Origin: PXAH01 sp964605645
GTDB taxonomy: Bacteria > Omnitrophota > Gorgyraeia > Duberdicusellales > 4484-171
Length of the DNA stretch: 64,000 nucleotides
Assembly: GCA_964605645.1 (NCBI GenBank)
Contig: CAZSDJ010000002.1
Location: 1-64,000 of the forward strand
Direction: 5' to 3'
Shown here: in pieces, positions 44,117-53,525 of the stretch
Layout: each line of letters begins with the position of its first letter
Position numbering within the stretch: the stretch's first letter is position 1
The notes under the pieces: generated by a model
Told to the model about the DNA's origin: nothing
The model's input: only the letters and a program-made list of their open reading frames with translations
The model's database searches: none
Program-made: the position numbers and the translations under genes

Positions 44117-44668
44117 ATGAGTTTTGCCGATAAGATTAGTTCGATTAGGATAATTCTTATCCCGGTTTTTGTATCATTGCTTATTTATTCCGGCAACCAT
44201 CCTCAGCTGAGATATTTTGCAGTTGCAGTTTTTATCTTAGCAATTTTAACAGATTTTTTTGATGGGATGGTGGCTAGGATAAAAAAAGAAAAATCAGAAC
44301 TAGGGCAAATTATTGATCCTTTAGCAGATAAGCTCCTTCTCTTAACTGCTTTTATAACGTTATTATTGCTTAATCAATACTCCATGTATCTATGGTTAGT
44401 TTTGATTGTAGTAAGCAGAGATTTGATTATTTCCTTTGGTTTTGGGATTTTAAAAATGCTTAATATTGAGGTAAAAATTTCTCCCTCATCTTGGGGTAAA
44501 ATCACTACTTTTTCTCAAATGATTACAATTCTTTGGATTTTATTGCAAATACCTTATTATTTTTATATTTCACTGGTAGCGGCGGGTTTTACTTTAATTT
44601 CGGGATTAGATTATTTTTTAAGAGGTATAAAGGCATTAAATGCTAAAGCTAATTCTTCCCATAGCTAG
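44117..44668 (+). CDS. pgsA: Phosphatidylglycerophosphate synthase-type CDP-alcohol transferase
   Basis: Integral membrane CDP-alcohol phosphatidyltransferase. The catalytic motif starts DFFDGMVAR and ends ELGQIIDPLADK, matching DGxxAR-x8-GxxxDxxxD. The opening ADKISSIRIILIPVF fits PgsA (usual NxLTxxRi). The length of 183 is typical. It overlaps plsY, so two phospholipid genes are coupled. Confidence 0.86.
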   Translation: MSFADKISSIRIILIPVFVSLLIYSGNHPQLRYFAVAVFILAILTDFFDGMVARIKKEKSELGQIIDPLADKLLLLTAFITLLLLNQYSMYLWLVLIVVSRDLIISFGFGILKMLNIEVKISPSSWGKITTFSQMITILWILLQIPYYFYISLVAAGFTLISGLDYFLRGIKALNAKANSSHS

Positions 44669-45239
44669 TTTTTTATTGGGGGCTATCCCTTTCGGTTATT
44701 TAGTCTCATACTTTGTAAAAGGGGTTGATATTCGAAAATATGGTTCAGGTAATGTGGGTGCAACTAATGTTTTTCGAGTAGTAGGCGAAGGCTGGGGGAT
44801 TTTAGTTTTTGTCTTAGATTTTTTAAAAGGTTTTATTGTTCTTTTTTTAACTTATCAATTAGGCAGTTTTGGGCTGTATTTTTTAATTTTAATTGGTGTA
44901 TTGGCAATTCTCGGCCACAATTGGACTCCTTTTTTACAATTTAAAGGCGGAAAAGGAGTGGCTACCAGTTTAGGGGTTTTATTTGCATTATCTTTTTCTT
45001 TTTCTTCTTTAAAAATGATTATACCGGCTGCTTTGTTAGTTTGGATTATTGCATTTTTATTGTTGCGAATTGTTTCGGCTGCATCTCTTTTAGCTAGTTT
45101 TTCTTTTTTAATTTTATCTTTATTATTAGCTGAGATAATTCAGGTAAAAATTCTAGCTGTTTTGCTTTTTTTATTTATTGTAATCAGGCATAAAAGTAAT
45201 CTAAGGCGAATATTAAAAGGAAAAGAAAATAAATTTTAA
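44640..45239 (+). CDS. plsY: Glycerol-3-phosphate acyltransferase PlsY
   Basis: Membrane enzyme that uses acyl-phosphate to acylate glycerol-3-phosphate. Motifs IPFGYLVSYFVKGVDIRKYG, GSGNVGATNVFRV and GHNWTPFLQFKGGKGVATSLG are diagnostic. The length of 199 is normal. It starts 28 bases inside the end of pgsA. Confidence 0.92.
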   Translation: MLKLILPIASFLLGAIPFGYLVSYFVKGVDIRKYGSGNVGATNVFRVVGEGWGILVFVLDFLKGFIVLFLTYQLGSFGLYFLILIGVLAILGHNWTPFLQFKGGKGVATSLGVLFALSFSFSSLKMIIPAALLVWIIAFLLLRIVSAASLLASFSFLILSLLLAEIIQVKILAVLLFLFIVIRHKSNLRRILKGKENKF

Positions 45240-45250
45240 TCTTGTGGAAT

Positions 45251-45279
45251 TTGACACTCTTATTTTAGAAGAGTATAAT
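45251..45279 (+). promoter_or_regulatory. Consensus sigma-70 promoter for recA
   Basis: Perfect TTGACA (45251-45256), 17-base spacer, perfect TATAAT (45274-45279). The leader is about 30 bases with a GGAGGT ribosome site at 45305-45310. I saw no CGAAC-N4-GTTCG or CTGT-N8-ACAG LexA box around it. Confidence 0.8.
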
Positions 45280-45314
45280 TCAAATGAAACTCAAACTTAT
45301 GAATGGAGGTAACT

Positions 45315-46343
45315 ATGAGCCAGAAAAAAACCAATAATCAAGACAGTAAAAAGAAAGCACTTAATCTTGCTCTTTCACAAATTGAGAAACAATTTGGCAA
45401 GGGGGCGATTATGAGGATGGGAGAGGGGCGCAGTTTAGATGTAGCGGTGATACCTACGGGGATATACTCTTTAGATGAAGCATTGGGTGCAGGAGGCTTG
45501 CCGCGAGGCAGAGCGATGGAGATTTACGGGCCGGAAGGCTCCGGCAAAACCACACTTACTTTAAGTATTATTGCGCAAGCCCAAACTAACGAGGGGGTTG
45601 CTGCTTTTATCGATGCTGAACATAGCTTTGACCCGAAATACGCAAAATTAATTGGATTAAATTTAGAGGATCTTTTAATTTCGCAGCCGGATACCGGTGA
45701 ACAAGCTTTAGATATAGTGGAAGCTTTAGTGCGTTCAAATGCAGTGGATATGATTGTAATTGATTCAGTAGCAGCACTTGTGCCGAAAGCTGAGATTGAA
45801 GGGCAAATGGGGGATTCTCAAATTGCCTTACAAGCTAGATTAATGAGTCAAGCTATGCGCAAACTAACTGCAGTTGTAAGTAAGTCCAAAACTTGTGTTG
45901 TTTTCATCAACCAAATTAGAGAAAAGATTGGTGTAATGTTTGGTTCGCCGGAAGTTACACCCGGAGGAAGAGCATTAAAATTTTATTCATCAGTCAGGAT
46001 TGATCTTCGAAAAAGAGCAACCCTGACGACCAGCGAAGGAGTTGTCGGGATGAGGGTTAGGGCAAAAATTGTAAAAAATAAAGTCGCACCGCCGTTTCGA
46101 GAAGCAATGTTTGAAATCATGTTTGATGAAGGGGTTTCTAAAACGGGTGCATTAATTGATGCGGCGATGGAAAAAGGGATATTAACGCAATCGGGAAGCT
46201 GGTTTTCCTGGGGCGATAAAAATATTGCCCAAGGTAAAGAAAAATTACGCAAAACTCTAAAAGAAGACAAACAGTTAAAAGAAAAATTAGAACAAGAATT
46301 AACTAAAGTGGCCACAGCCGGGAAAGAAGAAAAGGAGGCCTAA
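45315..46343 (+). CDS. recA: Recombinase RecA
   Basis: Strand-exchange ATPase. The Walker A GPEGSGKTT, AAFIDAEHSFDPKYA, VIDSVAALVPKAEIEG and the DNA-binding loop region QAMRKLTAVVSKSKT are present, with an acidic/lysine C-terminus. ATG 45315 is chosen over ATG 45303 because GGAGGT (45305-45310) lies between them. The length of 342 is normal. It leads a run with an htrA-type gene, recX and alaS. Confidence 0.96.
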   Translation: MSQKKTNNQDSKKKALNLALSQIEKQFGKGAIMRMGEGRSLDVAVIPTGIYSLDEALGAGGLPRGRAMEIYGPEGSGKTTLTLSIIAQAQTNEGVAAFIDAEHSFDPKYAKLIGLNLEDLLISQPDTGEQALDIVEALVRSNAVDMIVIDSVAALVPKAEIEGQMGDSQIALQARLMSQAMRKLTAVVSKSKTCVVFINQIREKIGVMFGSPEVTPGGRALKFYSSVRIDLRKRATLTTSEGVVGMRVRAKIVKNKVAPPFREAMFEIMFDEGVSKTGALIDAAMEKGILTQSGSWFSWGDKNIAQGKEKLRKTLKEDKQLKEKLEQELTKVATAGKEEKEA

Positions 46344-47756
46344 ATGAAAAAAGTAATAATAACTTTAATTTTAGTACTTTGTTTTATACCGGCCGGTTTT
46401 GCGGCTAAAGTTTCTGATCTAGAAAAAGCGACTATTGAAGTCGCAGAAAGTATCGGTAAGTCAGTAGTATCGATAAGTACGGTAGTCAAAGAAAAAATCG
46501 GCGGCCAATTTTATTTTGGATCTCCTTTTGAAGGTGAAAGTAATGATCTTTTTCAGAGATTCTTTGAAGATTTTTTTCAAACGCAGCCGGAGCGAGAATA
46601 CAAACGAATGGGGTTGGGCAGCGGCTTGGTAATTAAAGAGGATGGGTATATCTTAACTAATCAGCATGTTGTTTCAAGAGCAACTGACATTAAAGTAAAG
46701 TTGTCAGACGGCAGAGAATTTGATGCAGAGGTAACCGGATCTGATCCAAAAAGTGATTTAGCGGTAATAAAAATAAAAACTAAAGGCTTGCCTGTCCCCC
46801 GTTTTGGCAATTCATCTCAATTGAAAATAGGCAGCTGGGTGGTTGCAGTCGGAAATCCCTTTGGGTTTGCAATTGAAAATCCGGAACCGACAGTTACCGT
46901 AGGGGTAGTTAGTGCAGTCAAAAGATACTTACCGGCTTTAGGAAGAAGAAGCAGCGGCTATGACGACTTAATTCAAACCGATGCCGCGATTAATCCCGGC
47001 AATAGCGGCGGCCCTCTTGTTAATTTAAGCGGAGAAGTGATTGGTATCAACGTAGCTATCCTTATCCGTACCGGCGGCAGCCAAGGGCTTGGATTTGCAA
47101 TCCCCATTGATAGGGCTAAAAAGATAATGGAAAAGTTGATTAAAGGCCAAGAGGTAACCTATGGTTGGTTAGGGGTAAGTATCCAAGATTTAAACAAAGA
47201 TCTCCGAAATTATTTTAATATCGAGAAAAAAGAAGGGGTAATCATAGTTAAAGTTTATAAAAATTCGCCGGCCGAAAAAACAGGCCTCCGGGAAGGTGAT
47301 TTAATTCTAGCTTACGACAACAGTCCGGTAAAAGCAACGCGGGATTTAGTGCGGATGGTTACCGAAACAGAAGTTGGGAAAAAAGCCAACTTGTCATTTT
47401 TACGAAATGGTAAAATGAAAGATGTCCATATCATAATTGGTAAAAGGCCCGAAGATGCAGCAAGCTTAGGAAGGCCGTCTGGAGGAGGAGAAGCTAGTTT
47501 CCGGGGGATGTCGGTTAAAAATATTACTCCTGTCGTTAGTCAACACTTGCAAATTAAAGACAAAGAGGCGGTGGTCGTAATAGGTATCGAAAACGGTTCA
47601 AGAGCAGAAGATAGCGGGTTGCAGGAAGGGGACCTGATCAAAGAAATTGAGAATAAAGAAATAAAAAATGTTGAAGATTTTAAAAAAATTACATCAACAG
47701 TAAGAGGAAGCTGCTTGCTGAAGACAAATCGAGGCTATATAGTTTTAAAAGAATGA
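46344..47756 (+). CDS. Periplasmic serine protease, HtrA/DegP family
   Basis: Envelope quality-control protease. Residues 1-20 are a signal peptide. The catalytic triad is H108 (NQHVVSRA), D138 (KSDLAVIKI) and S221 (GNSGGPL). Two PDZ domains follow (about 270-370 and 385-470; GWLGVSIQDLNKDL and GLQEGDLIKEIENKE). The length of 470 matches DegP/DegQ. It starts directly after the recA stop, an unusual place for this gene. Confidence 0.92.
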   Translation: MKKVIITLILVLCFIPAGFAAKVSDLEKATIEVAESIGKSVVSISTVVKEKIGGQFYFGSPFEGESNDLFQRFFEDFFQTQPEREYKRMGLGSGLVIKEDGYILTNQHVVSRATDIKVKLSDGREFDAEVTGSDPKSDLAVIKIKTKGLPVPRFGNSSQLKIGSWVVAVGNPFGFAIENPEPTVTVGVVSAVKRYLPALGRRSSGYDDLIQTDAAINPGNSGGPLVNLSGEVIGINVAILIRTGGSQGLGFAIPIDRAKKIMEKLIKGQEVTYGWLGVSIQDLNKDLRNYFNIEKKEGVIIVKVYKNSPAEKTGLREGDLILAYDNSPVKATRDLVRMVTETEVGKKANLSFLRNGKMKDVHIIIGKRPEDAASLGRPSGGGEASFRGMSVKNITPVVSQHLQIKDKEAVVVIGIENGSRAEDSGLQEGDLIKEIENKEIKNVEDFKKITSTVRGSCLLKTNRGYIVLKE

Positions 47757-47760
47757 TAAA

Positions 47761-48231
47761 TTGAAAAATTTCAGTAAGGCCTTAAGTTATTCTTTTCTTC
47801 TTCTCCGTTATCGGCCAAGAACTGAAGTTGAGATTTATAAACGTCTTAAAAATAAAAAATATCCCTGGGCAATTATCAAGGATGTAGTTGAAGTTTTAAA
47901 AAATTATAATTACATAAATGACCAAGATTTTATAAAATCTTATATAAGCAGTTCTCTAGAAAAGGGTTGGGGGCCGGTAAGGGTTAACGTTAATTTGAAA
48001 AAAATTGGAATATCTGAAAAATTACGGGAAAAAGCCGTAAGAAAAATAGAAGCAAAAAGTAATAAATTAATAAAAAATCTTATAGATCAAAAAAAATATT
48101 CTTTAAATAAAAACCAGCCAAATTTAGATAAAAACAAAAAACAAAAAAAAATAATAAAGTTTTTAGCAAATAAGGGTTTTTACTATCGAGATATATTTAC
48201 TCATTTAGCAAATAAAAAAAATGAAAACTAA
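47761..48231 (+). CDS. recX: Regulatory protein RecX
   Basis: Inhibitor of RecA filament growth. The opening ALSYSFLLLRYRPRTEVEIY, then RLKNKKYP, and the YNYINDQDFIKSYI, GWGPVRVNVNLKKIG and KKIIKFLANKGFYYRDI segments follow the RecX repeat pattern. The length of 156 is normal. The start is TTG 47761; no ATG precedes the conserved region. Its place two genes after recA supports the call. Confidence 0.85.
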   Translation: MKNFSKALSYSFLLLRYRPRTEVEIYKRLKNKKYPWAIIKDVVEVLKNYNYINDQDFIKSYISSSLEKGWGPVRVNVNLKKIGISEKLREKAVRKIEAKSNKLIKNLIDQKKYSLNKNQPNLDKNKKQKKIIKFLANKGFYYRDIFTHLANKKNEN

Positions 48232-50896
48232 CCAACTCCGAAAAAAATACATAAACTTCTTTAAAGAAAAAGGCCACCGGCTTTTTCCTTCTGATAGCTT
48301 AGTTCCTGATGATCCTTCAGTTCTTTTTACTTCAGCGGGCATGAATCAATTTAAACCTTATTTTCTTGGCCAAAATAAAAAAGTAAATACAGCTGTATCT
48401 TGTCAAAGGTGCTTGCGTACCGGCGATATTGAAAGAGTAGGGCAAACTCCTTATCATCATACTTTTTTTGAAATGTTAGGTAATTTTTCTTTTGGGGATT
48501 ATTTTAAAAAGAAAGCAATAAGTTTAGCTTGGGAATTCCTGACTCAAACTTTAAAAATTGATAAAAAAGATCTTTGGGTCTCAGTTTATAAAAAAGATAA
48601 AGAAGCTTTTTCAATTTGGAAGGATGAAATAGGAGTTTCCACCAAAAAAATATTAAAATTAGGCCAAGATGAGAATTTTTGGCCGGCTAATGTTATTGAG
48701 GAGGGGCCCTGCGGCCCCTGCGGCCCTTGTTCTGAAATTTTTTTTGATCGAGGCAACAATATTGGGTGCAAAAAAAAATCTTGCAATCCAACCTGTGATT
48801 GTAATCGTTTTGTAGAAATTTGGAATCTTGTTTTTACTCAATTCAACCGGCAAGCCGACAAAAACCTAAAGCCATTACCTCAAAAAAATATTGATACCGG
48901 GATGGGGCTGGAAAGGATGGCTTCTGTTTTACAAAATAAAGATTCTAATTTTGAAATTGATATTTTAGCTCCGGCGGTTAGCAAAGTAAAAGAAATATTA
49001 AAATTAGATAAAAATTTTGATAAAAATTATTTAATCAATTCCATTGTTGATCATTCCCGTGCAGTTGTGTTTTCAATAGCGGATGGGGTGTACCCTTCTA
49101 ATGAAGAACGAGGCTATGTTATCCGTAAATTATTGCGAAAATCTTTGTGGGCTGCTAATCTTTGTGGTTATAAAGAATCATTTGTTTATAAATTATTACC
49201 TATATTTATTAAAACGATGCAGGAACCTTATCCTTACTTGGCAAAAAAAGAAAAAGTAATAAAAAAGGTTATAAAAGCGGAAGAAGAAAAGTTTATTCTC
49301 TCCTTAGAAGAAGGGAAAAATAAATTTTTTGAATATTTAAAAGAATTAAAAAATAAAAATAAAAAAATTTTGCCGGCAACAAAATTGTTTCGCCTTTACG
49401 ATACTTACGGTTTTCCTTTTGAGTTAAGTGAAACTATGGCAAAAGAAAATAATATTAATGTTGACAAGCAAGGAGCAAAAAAGCTATTGGCAAAACAAAA
49501 AGAACGTTCTCGGGCCGGCAGTAAGTTTTTAAAAGATATATTTACAAAGAATTCCTCTCTGTTTGGCGGCAGCGAGCCTACAATTTTTGTTGGTTATCAA
49601 AAAATAAAAACTAATGCTCGAATTAGTCATATTTTGCCCATAGACAAAATGAAAGTTAATTGGCACAAGCAAAAACAGCAACTTCAAGAAGGAGAAACCG
49701 GAGTAATTATTTTAGACAAAACTTCTTTTTATCCGGAATCCGGCGGGCAACTTTCTGATTGCGGCCGGATCAAAACTAATCAAGGAGTATTTTTTGTAGA
49801 GAATGTGTATAAAATAGGTGATGGAGATATTTTTGTTCACCGGGGAAAAGTTATTGAAGGTATAATTAAAAAAGAAGATGCAGAATTAATAGTTGACCAA
49901 AAAAGAAGGCAAGCCTTAAAAAGGGCTCATACTGCAACGCACCTTCTTCAAGCAGCTTTAAAACATTGCTTGGGAGATCATGTAAGCCAACAGGGTTCTT
50001 TAGTTGATGTAGATAGATTACGCTTTGATTTTACTCATTTTAAAGCGTTAACTAAAAAAGAAATAGAAACTACAGAAGAGTTAGTAAATACTTATATTTT
50101 TGCAGCAAATAAGATTAATAAAGAAGAAAAATCTTTAGAGCAGGCTAAAAAAGAAGGAGCACTGGCATTTTTTAAAGAAAAGTATAAAGATAAAGTTAGA
50201 ATGGTTTCTGTAGCTAACTATAGTAAAGAATTGTGTGGAGGTACTCATTTAGAAAATACTTCAGAAGTAGGGGGTTTTGCAATAGTTTCAGAAAGTTCAG
50301 TAAGCAGTGGGATAAGAAGAATTGAAGCGATAACCGGAAATAAATTCTATCGGCTTTTTAAGCAGAATGAAAAAGAAATTATCGATTTAGCCCAGCTGCT
50401 TAAATGCAATCCTGCCAGTATCAAACAAACTATTATAAAAACAATAAATAGTTACAAAGATTGCAAGAGTGAGATTGGTAAAATTGCTAAAGAAAAAATT
50501 TTAGATATTTCTAAAAAATTAATTAAAGATTCTGCTGAAAAAATTAAGGGTATCGATTTGGTAGTCTATGATTTTACAAAAAAAGATAATTTTAACCTAG
50601 AATACAATAATTTTTTTGATTTATTGGATATAACCAAAAAACAAATAAAATTATTTTTTATTTTTGTAATTGGCCGGCAGAATGATAAAATAAGGTTTTT
50701 TTGTTCTTGCTCAAAACAACTCAATAAGAAAGGAATAAGTTGCCGGAGTTTTATCAATCAATTTAAAGAGGAGCTGCCCATAAAAGGCGGCGGCACCGAT
50801 AGTTTAGTGCAGGGGGTTGTAAGCGGCAAAGGTAACAACTTGGATCAGAAGGTTAAAAAATGTATTGTGAGGTATTTAAAAAATGAGAGTAGTTAG
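48221..50896 (+). CDS. alaS: Alanyl-tRNA synthetase
   Basis: Class II synthetase with its own editing domain. The N-terminal part has FTSAGMNQFKPYFLG, CQRCLRTGDIERVG and EEGPCGPCGPCSEIFFDRG. The editing domain has HTATHLLQAALKH and CGGTHLENTSEVG zinc ligands. A C-Ala domain completes 891 residues, a usual length. It overlaps recX by 11 bases and hisD by 14. The recA-recX-alaS order is common in bacteria. Confidence 0.96.
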   Translation: MKTNQLRKKYINFFKEKGHRLFPSDSLVPDDPSVLFTSAGMNQFKPYFLGQNKKVNTAVSCQRCLRTGDIERVGQTPYHHTFFEMLGNFSFGDYFKKKAISLAWEFLTQTLKIDKKDLWVSVYKKDKEAFSIWKDEIGVSTKKILKLGQDENFWPANVIEEGPCGPCGPCSEIFFDRGNNIGCKKKSCNPTCDCNRFVEIWNLVFTQFNRQADKNLKPLPQKNIDTGMGLERMASVLQNKDSNFEIDILAPAVSKVKEILKLDKNFDKNYLINSIVDHSRAVVFSIADGVYPSNEERGYVIRKLLRKSLWAANLCGYKESFVYKLLPIFIKTMQEPYPYLAKKEKVIKKVIKAEEEKFILSLEEGKNKFFEYLKELKNKNKKILPATKLFRLYDTYGFPFELSETMAKENNINVDKQGAKKLLAKQKERSRAGSKFLKDIFTKNSSLFGGSEPTIFVGYQKIKTNARISHILPIDKMKVNWHKQKQQLQEGETGVIILDKTSFYPESGGQLSDCGRIKTNQGVFFVENVYKIGDGDIFVHRGKVIEGIIKKEDAELIVDQKRRQALKRAHTATHLLQAALKHCLGDHVSQQGSLVDVDRLRFDFTHFKALTKKEIETTEELVNTYIFAANKINKEEKSLEQAKKEGALAFFKEKYKDKVRMVSVANYSKELCGGTHLENTSEVGGFAIVSESSVSSGIRRIEAITGNKFYRLFKQNEKEIIDLAQLLKCNPASIKQTIIKTINSYKDCKSEIGKIAKEKILDISKKLIKDSAEKIKGIDLVVYDFTKKDNFNLEYNNFFDLLDITKKQIKLFFIFVIGRQNDKIRFFCSCSKQLNKKGISCRSFINQFKEELPIKGGGTDSLVQGVVSGKGNNLDQKVKKCIVRYLKNESS

Positions 50897-52103
50897 AAAC
50901 ATAGAAAGCTTAAAAAAAGTAATTGATAAAAGAAGAGTGCGCAAAGATAGTGTTAACCTAAAGGTTGCTAAAATTATTGCAAAAGTTAAACAAGAAGGGG
51001 ATAAGGCCTTAGTCGATTATACTAAAAAATTTGATAAAGTGAAAATTCCTTTAAAAGCTATTCAAATTAGCGAATCAGAAGTAAGTGCGGCTTTTGGAGA
51101 TTTAAATTCAGCACTTATTTCCAGCTTTAAAATAGCTATTGAAAATATTACTAAATTTTATAAAAAACAAATCCCCAAAGCCAGAAGAACAAAAGACCCT
51201 AATGGCAAAAAACTTATTAGCCGTTATGTTCCTTTGGCTAAAGTTGGGGTTTATGTCCCGGCTGGTACAGCTCCGCTCGTGTCTTCTGTGTATATGTCTG
51301 TGATCCCGGCGTTGGTAGCAGGAGTTGATGAAGTCGTATTAGTTTCACCGCCGAATAAAGAAGGCAGAATTAATCCTTTTATTTTAGCTATTGCATCTTT
51401 ATTGAAAATTAAAAAAATATATCGAGCCGGCGGCGCGCAAGCTATTGCTGCTTTAGCTTATGGCACAGAAACTATTGAAAAAGTTGATAAAATTGTCGGT
51501 CCCGGTAATGAATATGTTACCGAGGCAAAAAGGCAAGTTTTTGGGCAAGCTGATATTGATATGTTAGCCGGGCCTTCCGAGGTTGTGGTGGTAGCATCCA
51601 GTAATTCAAACGTTGACTACATTATTGCTGATCTGGACGCTCAGATAGAACATTATAAAGGGTTAGGGATTGTGGTTACTAATTCAAAGCGAATTATTAG
51701 GGCCCTGCGGCAAAGTAAAGTTACCGGTTATGCTTTAAGGGTAAGGAATTTGGATAAGGCAGTCGAAGTAGTCAACCAAATTGCACCGGAACATTTAGCA
51801 ATTTTAACTAAAAAACCACATGCTTTAGTTAGTAAGATAAGAAATGCCGGAGCAATATTCTTAGGAGATTATAGTCCCGTTGCTTTAGGAGATTATACTG
51901 CCGGGCCGTCCCATGTTCTCCCCACCGGAGGCAGCAGCCGTTTCTTTTCTACACTTTCGGTAAAAGATTTCTTAAAAGAAAGCCATATTATTCGTTATAC
52001 TAAAAAAGCTGTATTAGAAGAGTTTGATACTTTAGAAAAAATTGCGAATTTAGAAGGGATGAAAAAACACATAGAAAGTGTGAGAAAACGGATAGAAAAT
52101 TAA
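50883..52103 (+). CDS. hisD: Histidinol dehydrogenase
   Basis: Zinc enzyme for the last two oxidations of histidine synthesis. Motifs PLAKVGVYVPAGTAPLVSSV, RAGGAQAIAALAYGTETI, VGPGNEYVTEAKR, DMLAGPSEVVVVA and the end-region TAGPSHVLPTGG are intact. The length of 406 is slightly short of the usual 430. It overlaps alaS, so histidine genes appear to be translated from the same message. Confidence 0.95.
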   Translation: MRVVRNIESLKKVIDKRRVRKDSVNLKVAKIIAKVKQEGDKALVDYTKKFDKVKIPLKAIQISESEVSAAFGDLNSALISSFKIAIENITKFYKKQIPKARRTKDPNGKKLISRYVPLAKVGVYVPAGTAPLVSSVYMSVIPALVAGVDEVVLVSPPNKEGRINPFILAIASLLKIKKIYRAGGAQAIAALAYGTETIEKVDKIVGPGNEYVTEAKRQVFGQADIDMLAGPSEVVVVASSNSNVDYIIADLDAQIEHYKGLGIVVTNSKRIIRALRQSKVTGYALRVRNLDKAVEVVNQIAPEHLAILTKKPHALVSKIRNAGAIFLGDYSPVALGDYTAGPSHVLPTGGSSRFFSTLSVKDFLKESHIIRYTKKAVLEEFDTLEKIANLEGMKKHIESVRKRIEN

Positions 52104-52118
52104 GCAAGGAGAAGAGTG

Positions 52119-52748
52119 ATGTTCAATAAAAAAAGAGAATCAAAATTAATGAGAAAAACTAACGAAGTAGATATTGAAGGCTGTTTTAACCTGGATGGCT
52201 CAGGTAAAACTAAAATAAATACCGGTTTTGAACCGCTTAATCATCTACTTACTTTATTTGTTTTCCATGGCTTGTTTGATTTAGAGTTGAAAGCGAAAGG
52301 TGATCTCCAACATCATATCATAGAAGATATCGGGATTGCTTTGGGAAAAGCCCTGAAAGAATCATTGGCAGAAAAAAAAGGCATAAATAGATACGGTACT
52401 TTTTCCGCTACTATGGATAAGGTAGTGGTTGAAGCAAACATTGATATCAGCGGCAGGCCTTCTTTACAGAAAAAAGTAAGTGATGACAATAAAGCAATCG
52501 TTGAAGCTACCTTGTCCGGAGATACTTTTGATGACACAAACTTTCGTTTTAAGGATGCTGAGGAATTTTTAGAAGCATTTATTCAGCACTCGGGTTTAAG
52601 TGTGGTTTATATAATTAAATCTGGAGAAGGAGATCTGCACCATCTATTGGAAGCTTTATTTAAAGCTTTGGGTAAGGCCCTAGATCAAGCCAGTCAAATT
52701 GATCCTCGCCGTCGCGGTGTTCCTTCAACCAAGGGAATTATTGATTGA
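52119..52748 (+). CDS. hisB: Imidazoleglycerol-phosphate dehydratase
   Basis: Monofunctional IGP dehydratase. Metal-binding segments are read as LQHHIIEDIGIALGKAL and GDLHHLLEALFKALGKAL, with FFxH-like positions retained. ATG 52119 follows an AAGGAG site by 7 bases. The family core starts near residue 11 (MRKTNEVDIEG), so an internal ATG at 52149 is possible. The length of 209 is normal. Confidence 0.92.
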   Translation: MFNKKRESKLMRKTNEVDIEGCFNLDGSGKTKINTGFEPLNHLLTLFVFHGLFDLELKAKGDLQHHIIEDIGIALGKALKESLAEKKGINRYGTFSATMDKVVVEANIDISGRPSLQKKVSDDNKAIVEATLSGDTFDDTNFRFKDAEEFLEAFIQHSGLSVVYIIKSGEGDLHHLLEALFKALGKALDQASQIDPRRRGVPSTKGIID

Positions 52749-52751
52749 AAA

Positions 52752-52857
52752 GTCCTAAGTCCAGAGTCCTATGTCCTGTGTCGAAAAAATAATTAAGAAA
52801 GATTTAATAAATTATAAAAATTATGACGTTGGACTTAAGACGTAGGACCTTGGACTA
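52752..52857. repeat. Complete AGTCC heptamer hairpin element
   Basis: The left arm AGTCCTA AGTCCAG AGTCCTA TGTCCTG TGTCG (52752-52784) faces a right arm GACGTTGGACT, TAAGACG, TAGGACC, TTGGACT (52824-52856), separated by about 40 A+T-rich bases. The arms can pair over most of their length. It fills the hisB-hisH gap and ends one codon before the hisH ATG. It is the clearest full copy of the family in this window. Confidence 0.75.
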
Positions 52858-52864
52858 AAATATT

Positions 52865-53521
52865 ATGACAGTAATAGTTGACTATGGGATGGGTAATTTA
52901 GAGAGTGTAAAAAACGCGGTTCTTTTTTTAGACAAAAAAGTAATTATTACCAGCTCACCTAAAGACTTACTCGCGGCTGAAAAGATTATTTTTCCCGGTG
53001 TGGGCCATTTTGGAAAAGCAATAACTGAATTAAAAAAAAGAGGGCTTGTTGAAATTTTAAAGAAAAGAATTAACCAAGGTATACCTTTTTTAGGAATTTG
53101 TTTAGGGATGCAATTGCTATTTGAAAAAAGCAGCGAAGCAGAAGGGGTAAACGGCCTTGGCCTGATAAAAGGAGAAGTTTTAAAGTTTAATTCTAAAAAT
53201 TTAATTGTGCCTCATATGGGGTGGAATCAGATAAATAAAGTCCAAAGTCCTAAGTCCAAAGTCTCCGCCTCCGCCAAGACTATGGCGGACAAGCTAAGTC
53301 AAGAAAAGGGGTTGTTTGAGGGGATTGAAGACGGCAGTTATTTTTATTTTGCCCACTCTTATTTTTGTAAGCCCCATGAAGATGTTACCTTAGCAACCGT
53401 TGATTATGGTGAAAATTTTAGTTGTGCTATACATAAAAAAAATATTTGGGCTATTCAATTTCATCCGGAAAAAAGCCAAAAGAAAGGCTTAAAAGTTTTA
53501 GATAATTTCTTAATAATTTAG
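52865..53521 (+). CDS. hisH: Imidazole glycerol phosphate synthase glutaminase HisH
   Basis: Glutaminase subunit that supplies ammonia to HisF. The start is IVDYGMGNLESVKNA, the nucleophile cysteine lies in FLGICLGMQLLFEKS, and the histidine/glutamate are in AIQFHPEKSQKKG. Between PHMGWNQINKV and KGLFEGIEDGSYFYFAHSY there is an extra stretch of about 20 residues, QSPKSKVSASAKTMADKLSQ. It is encoded by AGTCCAA heptamers and a TCCGCC/GGCGGA hairpin (53238-53300). The frame is intact, so the enzyme is probably functional with a surface insert. Its partner hisF is not in this window. Confidence 0.92.
   Translation: MTVIVDYGMGNLESVKNAVLFLDKKVIITSSPKDLLAAEKIIFPGVGHFGKAITELKKRGLVEILKKRINQGIPFLGICLGMQLLFEKSSEAEGVNGLGLIKGEVLKFNSKNLIVPHMGWNQINKVQSPKSKVSASAKTMADKLSQEKGLFEGIEDGSYFYFAHSYFCKPHEDVTLATVDYGENFSCAIHKKNIWAIQFHPEKSQKKGLKVLDNFLII
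53238..53300. repeat. Repeat insertion within hisH
   Basis: AAGTCCA AAGTCCT AAGTCCA AAGTC heptamers are followed by TCCGCC AAGACTAT GGCGGA, a 6-base-stem hairpin. Together they add about 60 in-frame bases at a site where HisH proteins normally have a short loop. Confidence 0.75.
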
Positions 53522-53525
53522 AAAA

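Noticed and set aside
45240..45314. LexA (SOS) box at recA.
   Set aside because: Neither the Gram-positive nor the enterobacterial LexA consensus could be found near the promoter.
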